DNA of 9,012 bases, from NCBI GenBank assembly GCA_002352945.1, contig DDHL01000023.1, positions 34,416 through 43,427 of the forward strand. The letters are read 5' to 3'. This document shows positions 5,473 through 9,012 of this stretch, piece by piece. The notes beneath the pieces are model-generated. The model did not search any database and was not told where the DNA came from. It was given only the letters and a program-made list of their open reading frames with translations. The DNA is from Campylobacteraceae bacterium UBA1877 (lineage in GTDB: Bacteria; Campylobacterota; Campylobacteria; Campylobacterales; Campylobacteraceae). The position numbers were made by a program, and so were the translations under genes. Positions within the stretch are counted from its first letter, which is position 1, and the number at the start of each line of letters is the position of its first letter.

Positions 5473-8085
5473 ATGTTAACTACTATTGCCCAAAAAATTT
5501 TTGGTACAAAAAATGACCGTGAAATCAAACGCTATCGAAAACGAATTGAAGCAATTAATGCTCTTGAATCCCACTATGAAGCTATGAGCGATGAAGCGCT
5601 AAAGAGCGCTTTTGAGTCATTAAAAAAAGAGGTTCAATCCAATCAAAAAACTTTAGAAGATGTTTTAAGTGATGTCTTTGCAATTGTTAGGGAAGTTAGT
5701 AAGCGAACTACTGGCATGCGTCACTTTGATGTACAGCTTATTGGTGGACTTGTGCTGCATGAAGGCAAGATTGCTGAGATGAAAACAGGGGAGGGTAAAA
5801 CCCTTGTTGCTACGCTTCCTGTTGTTTTAAATGCAATGACTGGAAAAGGTGTACATGTAGTAACGGTAAATGACTATTTGGCGAAGCGTGATGCGACAGA
5901 CATGGGAAGAATTTACGAGTTTTTAGGCTTTAGCGTAGGTGTAATACTTGGAGGAATGCAAAGTGACCAAGAGCGCAAAGCCCAATATGCAGCCGATATT
6001 ACATATGGAACAAATAATGAATTTGGGTTTGATTATTTGCGAGATAATATGAAATATAGCGAAGAAGAGAAGGTTCAAAGAGAGCACCATTATGTTATTG
6101 TAGATGAGGTGGATTCGATTTTAATCGATGAGGCTAGAACCCCTCTTATTATTTCTGGTCCAACTAATCGAACACTAGATAGTTATAAGCGGGCTAATGA
6201 AGTTGCTAAAAAACTTATAAAAGGTGAGATTCAAGAGGGTGAAAATGCTGCTCCAACGGGTGATTTTATAGTCGATGAAAAAAATCGCACGGTAATGTTA
6301 ACTGAGGCTGGAATTAGCAAGGCTGAAAAACTTTTTGGGGTTGATAATCTTTACAGTCTTGAAAATGCCGTACTTTCACACCATTTAGACCAAGCCCTAA
6401 AAGCACTCCATCTTTTTGAAAAAGATGTTCACTATGTTGTCAAAGATGGAGAGGTTATCATCGTAGATGAGTTTACGGGACGTTTAAGTGAAGGGCGCCG
6501 CTTTAGCGAAGGACTCCACCAAGCCCTTGAAGCAAAAGAGGGAGTAAATATTCAAGAAGAGTCTCAAACTCTAGCTGACATAACATTTCAAAACTACTTT
6601 AGAATGTATGAAAAATTAGCGGGTATGACAGGAACTGCTCAAACTGAAGCGACCGAGTTTGCTCAAATTTATAACCTTGATGTTATTTCTATTCCTACCA
6701 ATGTTCCAGTTATCCGTATAGATAAAGATGATTTGATTTATAAAACTGAAAAAGAGAAGTTTGATGCAGTTATTAAAGAGATAAAAGCTGCCCATAAAAA
6801 GGGTCAGCCGGTCCTTGTTGGAACCGCTTCAATTGAAAAAAGTGAGTATTTGCATGAATTGCTAAAAAAAGAGAAGATTCCCCATGAGGTTTTAAATGCA
6901 AAAAAACATGAAAAAGAGGCGCAAATTATCCAAAATGCTGGAGCAAAAGGGGCTGTTACAATTGCTACAAATATGGCCGGACGGGGTGTTGATATTAAAA
7001 TTGATGATGAGGTAAAATCTCTAGGTGGTCTTTATATTATAGGTCCCGAGCGCCACGAGAGCCGCCGCATTGACAACCAGTTGCGAGGACGTGCAGGAAG
7101 ACAGGGCGATCCTGGACAAAGCAGGTTCTATTTGAGTCTTGAAGATAGCCTTTTGCGTATTTTTGGGAGCGATAGAATCAAATCTATCATGGAAAGACTG
7201 GGAATCGAAGAGGGTGAGAGTATTGAATCAAGAATGGTAACAAGGGCTGTTGAAAACGCTCAAAAGAAAGTTGAAAGCCTCCATTTTGAGAGCCGTAAGC
7301 ATCTTTTAGAGTATGATGATGTGGCAAATCAGCAGCGAAAGACAATCTATCGATTCCGCAACGACTTATTAAATCCTGAATATGATATGAATAGCAAGAT
7401 TGATGAAATAAGACGTGAGTATGTCTTAGGAGCGCTTTTAAGAAGTGAAATTTTAGAAGGTGCGCTTAAAGAGGAGTTTGATTTAGAAAGACTATGCCAA
7501 CTCATTGCAAATGAGATGGGCACTCAAATAGATCCAAAAACATTAAAAGGTCTTGATTATGAGCCTTTAGCCGATAAAGTTGAGAGTATACTCAAAGATG
7601 AGTATGAGGCTAAAATGAGCATTGTTGATGCCAAAGGGCGCAATGAAATTGAGAGGATTTTATACCTTCAAGTGCTTGATAATGCGTGGAGAGAGCATCT
7701 TTATCAAATGGATATTTTGAAAACAGGAATTGGACTTCGAGGCTATAATCAAAAAGATCCGCTAACCGAGTATAAAAAAGAGAGTTATAATCTTTTTGTG
7801 GAACTTGTGGAGAGAATTAAATTTGAGAGTATTAAAACCTTGCAGCGTATTCGATTGCGAGATGAAAAGGCTGAAGAAGAAAGAGCTGCTATGGAAGAGA
7901 TGGTGCGCAAAATGCAAGCCCAGCAAGCCCAAGAGACTACTTTAAATAGGTCTGATTCAAAACCATCTAAGGTTCAAACAACCCAAAAGAAGATTCCAAG
8001 AAATGACCCATGCCCATGTGGGAGTGGCAAAAAATATAAACAGTGCTGCGGAAAAAGCGGTCCAAAACGTGGATTATTAGCATAA
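5473..8085 (+). CDS. secA: Preprotein translocase ATPase SecA
   Basis: A full-length 870-residue SecA, the ATPase motor that pushes unfolded preproteins through SecYEG. Domains in order: nucleotide-binding domain 1 with Walker A MKTGEGKT (103-110, Lys109) and Walker [21 protein letters not shown] (210-229, Asp211-Glu212); the preprotein cross-linking domain at about 225-370; and nucleotide-binding domain 2 with MTGTAQTE (385-392), [12 protein letters not shown] (499-510) and [21 protein letters not shown] (538-558). The helical scaffold and two-helix finger follow around [33 protein letters not shown]. The C-terminal tail keeps a zinc-binding motif with Cys847, Cys849, Cys858 and Cys859 ([13 protein letters not shown]), a four-Cys version in place of the Cys3His of E. 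coli. A Gln-rich and Ser/Thr-rich linker precedes it. Nothing is missing. It heads a transcript with the LolC/E-type permease 11 bp downstream and is divergent from lolA. Confidence 0.99.
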   Translation: MLTTIAQKIFGTKNDREIKRYRKRIEAINALESHYEAMSDEALKSAFESLKKEVQSNQKTLEDVLSDVFAIVREVSKRTTGMRHFDVQLIGGLVLHEGKIAEMKTGEGKTLVATLPVVLNAMTGKGVHVVTVNDYLAKRDATDMGRIYEFLGFSVGVILGGMQSDQERKAQYAADITYGTNNEFGFDYLRDNMKYSEEEKVQREHHYVIVDEVDSILIDEARTPLIISGPTNRTLDSYKRANEVAKKLIKGEIQEGENAAPTGDFIVDEKNRTVMLTEAGISKAEKLFGVDNLYSLENAVLSHHLDQALKALHLFEKDVHYVVKDGEVIIVDEFTGRLSEGRRFSEGLHQALEAKEGVNIQEESQTLADITFQNYFRMYEKLAGMTGTAQTEATEFAQIYNLDVISIPTNVPVIRIDKDDLIYKTEKEKFDAVIKEIKAAHKKGQPVLVGTASIEKSEYLHELLKKEKIPHEVLNAKKHEKEAQIIQNAGAKGAVTIATNMAGRGVDIKIDDEVKSLGGLYIIGPERHESRRIDNQLRGRAGRQGDPGQSRFYLSLEDSLLRIFGSDRIKSIMERLGIEEGESIESRMVTRAVENAQKKVESLHFESRKHLLEYDDVANQQRKTIYRFRNDLLNPEYDMNSKIDEIRREYVLGALLRSEILEGALKEEFDLERLCQLIANEMGTQIDPKTLKGLDYEPLADKVESILKDEYEAKMSIVDAKGRNEIERILYLQVLDNAWREHLYQMDILKTGIGLRGYNQKDPLTEYKKESYNLFVELVERIKFESIKTLQRIRLRDEKAEEERAAMEEMVRKMQAQQAQETTLNRSDSKPSKVQTTQKKIPRNDPCPCGSGKKYKQCCGKSGPKRGLLA

Positions 8086-8096
8086 AGAGAAAGCCA

Positions 8097-9012
8097 TTGC
8101 AAACTGTTTTTCAATTTCTTGTAAAAAAGTATTTACGATTTGATAAGAGTCAACCTTTTATCACTGTGAGTGCTTTTTTGGCCTTTTTTGGGGTCGCTAT
8201 TGGAGTAATGGTTCTCATAATTGCAATGGCAATAATGAATGGATTTGATAAGGAGTTTCAAAGAAAACTCTTTACAATGAACTATCCATTAACTGTCACC
8301 TCTTTTGCACCAGGGGGTGTAAGTGAAGATGATGTTGATGCAATTACTAAAGCGATGCCCCATTTAAAAGCAAGCCCATATATCCATGCTCAAGTGCTCA
8401 TAAGAAAAGCTCAACGCATGGAAGCTGGTTTGCTTTTTGGGGTTGATTATAAACGCGAAAGAGAGATAAATAGCGTATTTGCCCAGGGTTTAAATGATAA
8501 GCCATTAGAGGGGTTTGAGCTTTTAATGGGCAAGGGTATTTATGATGCCTTTTTTTTAAAGCCCAATGAAAAAGTAACCATTATGTTTACCAATACCCAG
8601 CCTGGCGGTTTAGGGTTGATGCCAAAATTGAAGCGATTTAGCGTTTTGCAAACCTTTCAATCTGGACTCATTGCTTACGATAAGGCTTACATGTATACAG
8701 ATGTTACATCACTAAGAAAGGTTTTGGGCTACAAAGAGTCAATGTATGATGGGGTCCATCTGTATAGTAAAGATCCATTTAAAGATATAAAAACCCTCCA
8801 GGCTCTCTTGCCTCCAAATTTGCGAGTGATTGGCTGGTGGCAGCAAAATGGAAACTTTTTTTCAGCTCTTGCGTTGGAAAAAAGAGCACTTTTTATTGTA
8901 TTAATGCTCATAATTTTAGTGGCTGCTTTAAATATTGTAAGCTCCCTTTTAATGACAGTGATGAATCGGCGTCAAGAGATTGCTCTTTTGCTCTCCCTTG
9001 GTGTTTACCGCA
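8097..9012 (+). CDS. LolC/LolE-type lipoprotein-releasing ABC transporter permease (3' end outside window)
   Basis: The first 305 residues of a protein expected to be about 400 long. LolC/E-family permeases pair with the LolD ATPase to extract lipoproteins from the inner membrane and pass them to LolA. Residues 9-20 (VKKYLRFDKSQP) form the typical cytoplasmic lead-in. Transmembrane helix 1 spans about 23-47 and ends in the family signature IAMAIMNGFDKEF. A large periplasmic domain covers about 55-262, with MFTNTQPGGLGLMPKLKRF at 163-181 in the position of the LolA-binding Hook of LolC. Helix 2 spans about 264-286, followed by the coupling segment NRRQEIALLLSLG, which contacts the ATPase. The start must be TTG 8097: no ATG or GTG exists in frame before the conserved N-terminus, and an AAGAGAAAG ribosome-binding site lies just upstream. 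It follows secA by 11 bp, so the two are surely co-transcribed. Whether it is a LolC, a LolE or a hybrid LolF cannot be told from this part. Confidence 0.93.
   Translation, partial: MQTVFQFLVKKYLRFDKSQPFITVSAFLAFFGVAIGVMVLIIAMAIMNGFDKEFQRKLFTMNYPLTVTSFAPGGVSEDDVDAITKAMPHLKASPYIHAQVLIRKAQRMEAGLLFGVDYKREREINSVFAQGLNDKPLEGFELLMGKGIYDAFFLKPNEKVTIMFTNTQPGGLGLMPKLKRFSVLQTFQSGLIAYDKAYMYTDVTSLRKVLGYKESMYDGVHLYSKDPFKDIKTLQALLPPNLRVIGWWQQNGNFFSALALEKRALFIVLMLIILVAALNIVSSLLMTVMNRRQEIALLLSLGVYR

Noticed and set aside
613..7353. ATCGAT repeated about six times across the window
   Set aside because: Roughly three copies would be expected for such a six-base word at this composition, so the excess is small, and the copies share no longer flanks.
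8729..8911. A 60-codon minus-strand frame opposite the LolC/E permease
   Set aside because: It is a shadow of a conserved transporter gene and has no start signals or recognisable product.

Overview
The window looks like ordinary chromosomal core DNA from a member of the Campylobacterota (the former Epsilonproteobacteria). It is AT-rich and gene-dense. The secA gene has a LolA-type gene divergent upstream and a LolC/E-type permease directly downstream, and a PIF1-like helicase and a small periplasmic protein lie just beyond lolA. From memory, this matches the gene order around secA in Campylobacter jejuni. I cannot assign a genus from the sequence. There are no tRNA, rRNA, CRISPR, IS or phage features, and no gene-free stretch longer than about 110 bp.

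Layout. Bases 1-621 (+) hold the 3' end of rsmH (16S rRNA C1402 N4-methyltransferase) and a small FtsL-like division protein, a remnant of a dcw-type pair. Bases 618-3092 (-) hold an unidentified two-helix membrane protein and, upstream of it, a 639-residue lipoprotein that joins an SH3b-NlpC/P60 peptidase to a complete M15-type (VanY/Ply500-like) metallopeptidase. Bases 3158-4850 (+) hold a PIF1-like DNA helicase that overlaps by 11 bp a small exported protein resembling the periplasmic domain of FliL. Bases 4865-5365 (-) hold lolA. Bases 5473-9012 (+) hold secA followed after 11 bp by a LolC/E-type permease that runs off the window.

How the genes connect. SecA drives export across the inner membrane, and the LolC/E-type permease and LolA move mature lipoproteins from the inner membrane towards the outer membrane. 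The peptidase lipoprotein in this window is a plausible client: Cys16 is followed by Ala, not the Asp that retains lipoproteins in E. coli. lolA and secA share a divergent promoter region in which both -10 elements read TGTTACAAT. The lipoprotein and helicase genes appear to share one nearly palindromic -10 box.

No new multi-gene system is evident. The most unusual signals are a perfect 12-bp palindrome (TTTACATGTAAA) that occurs three times in 2 kb, the NlpC/P60-M15 fusion, and the compact divergent promoters. Four starts differ from the longest open frame: helicase GTG 3158, FliL-like GTG 4455, lolA ATG 5365, and ftsL-like ATG 337. The LolC/E gene appears to start at TTG 8097.
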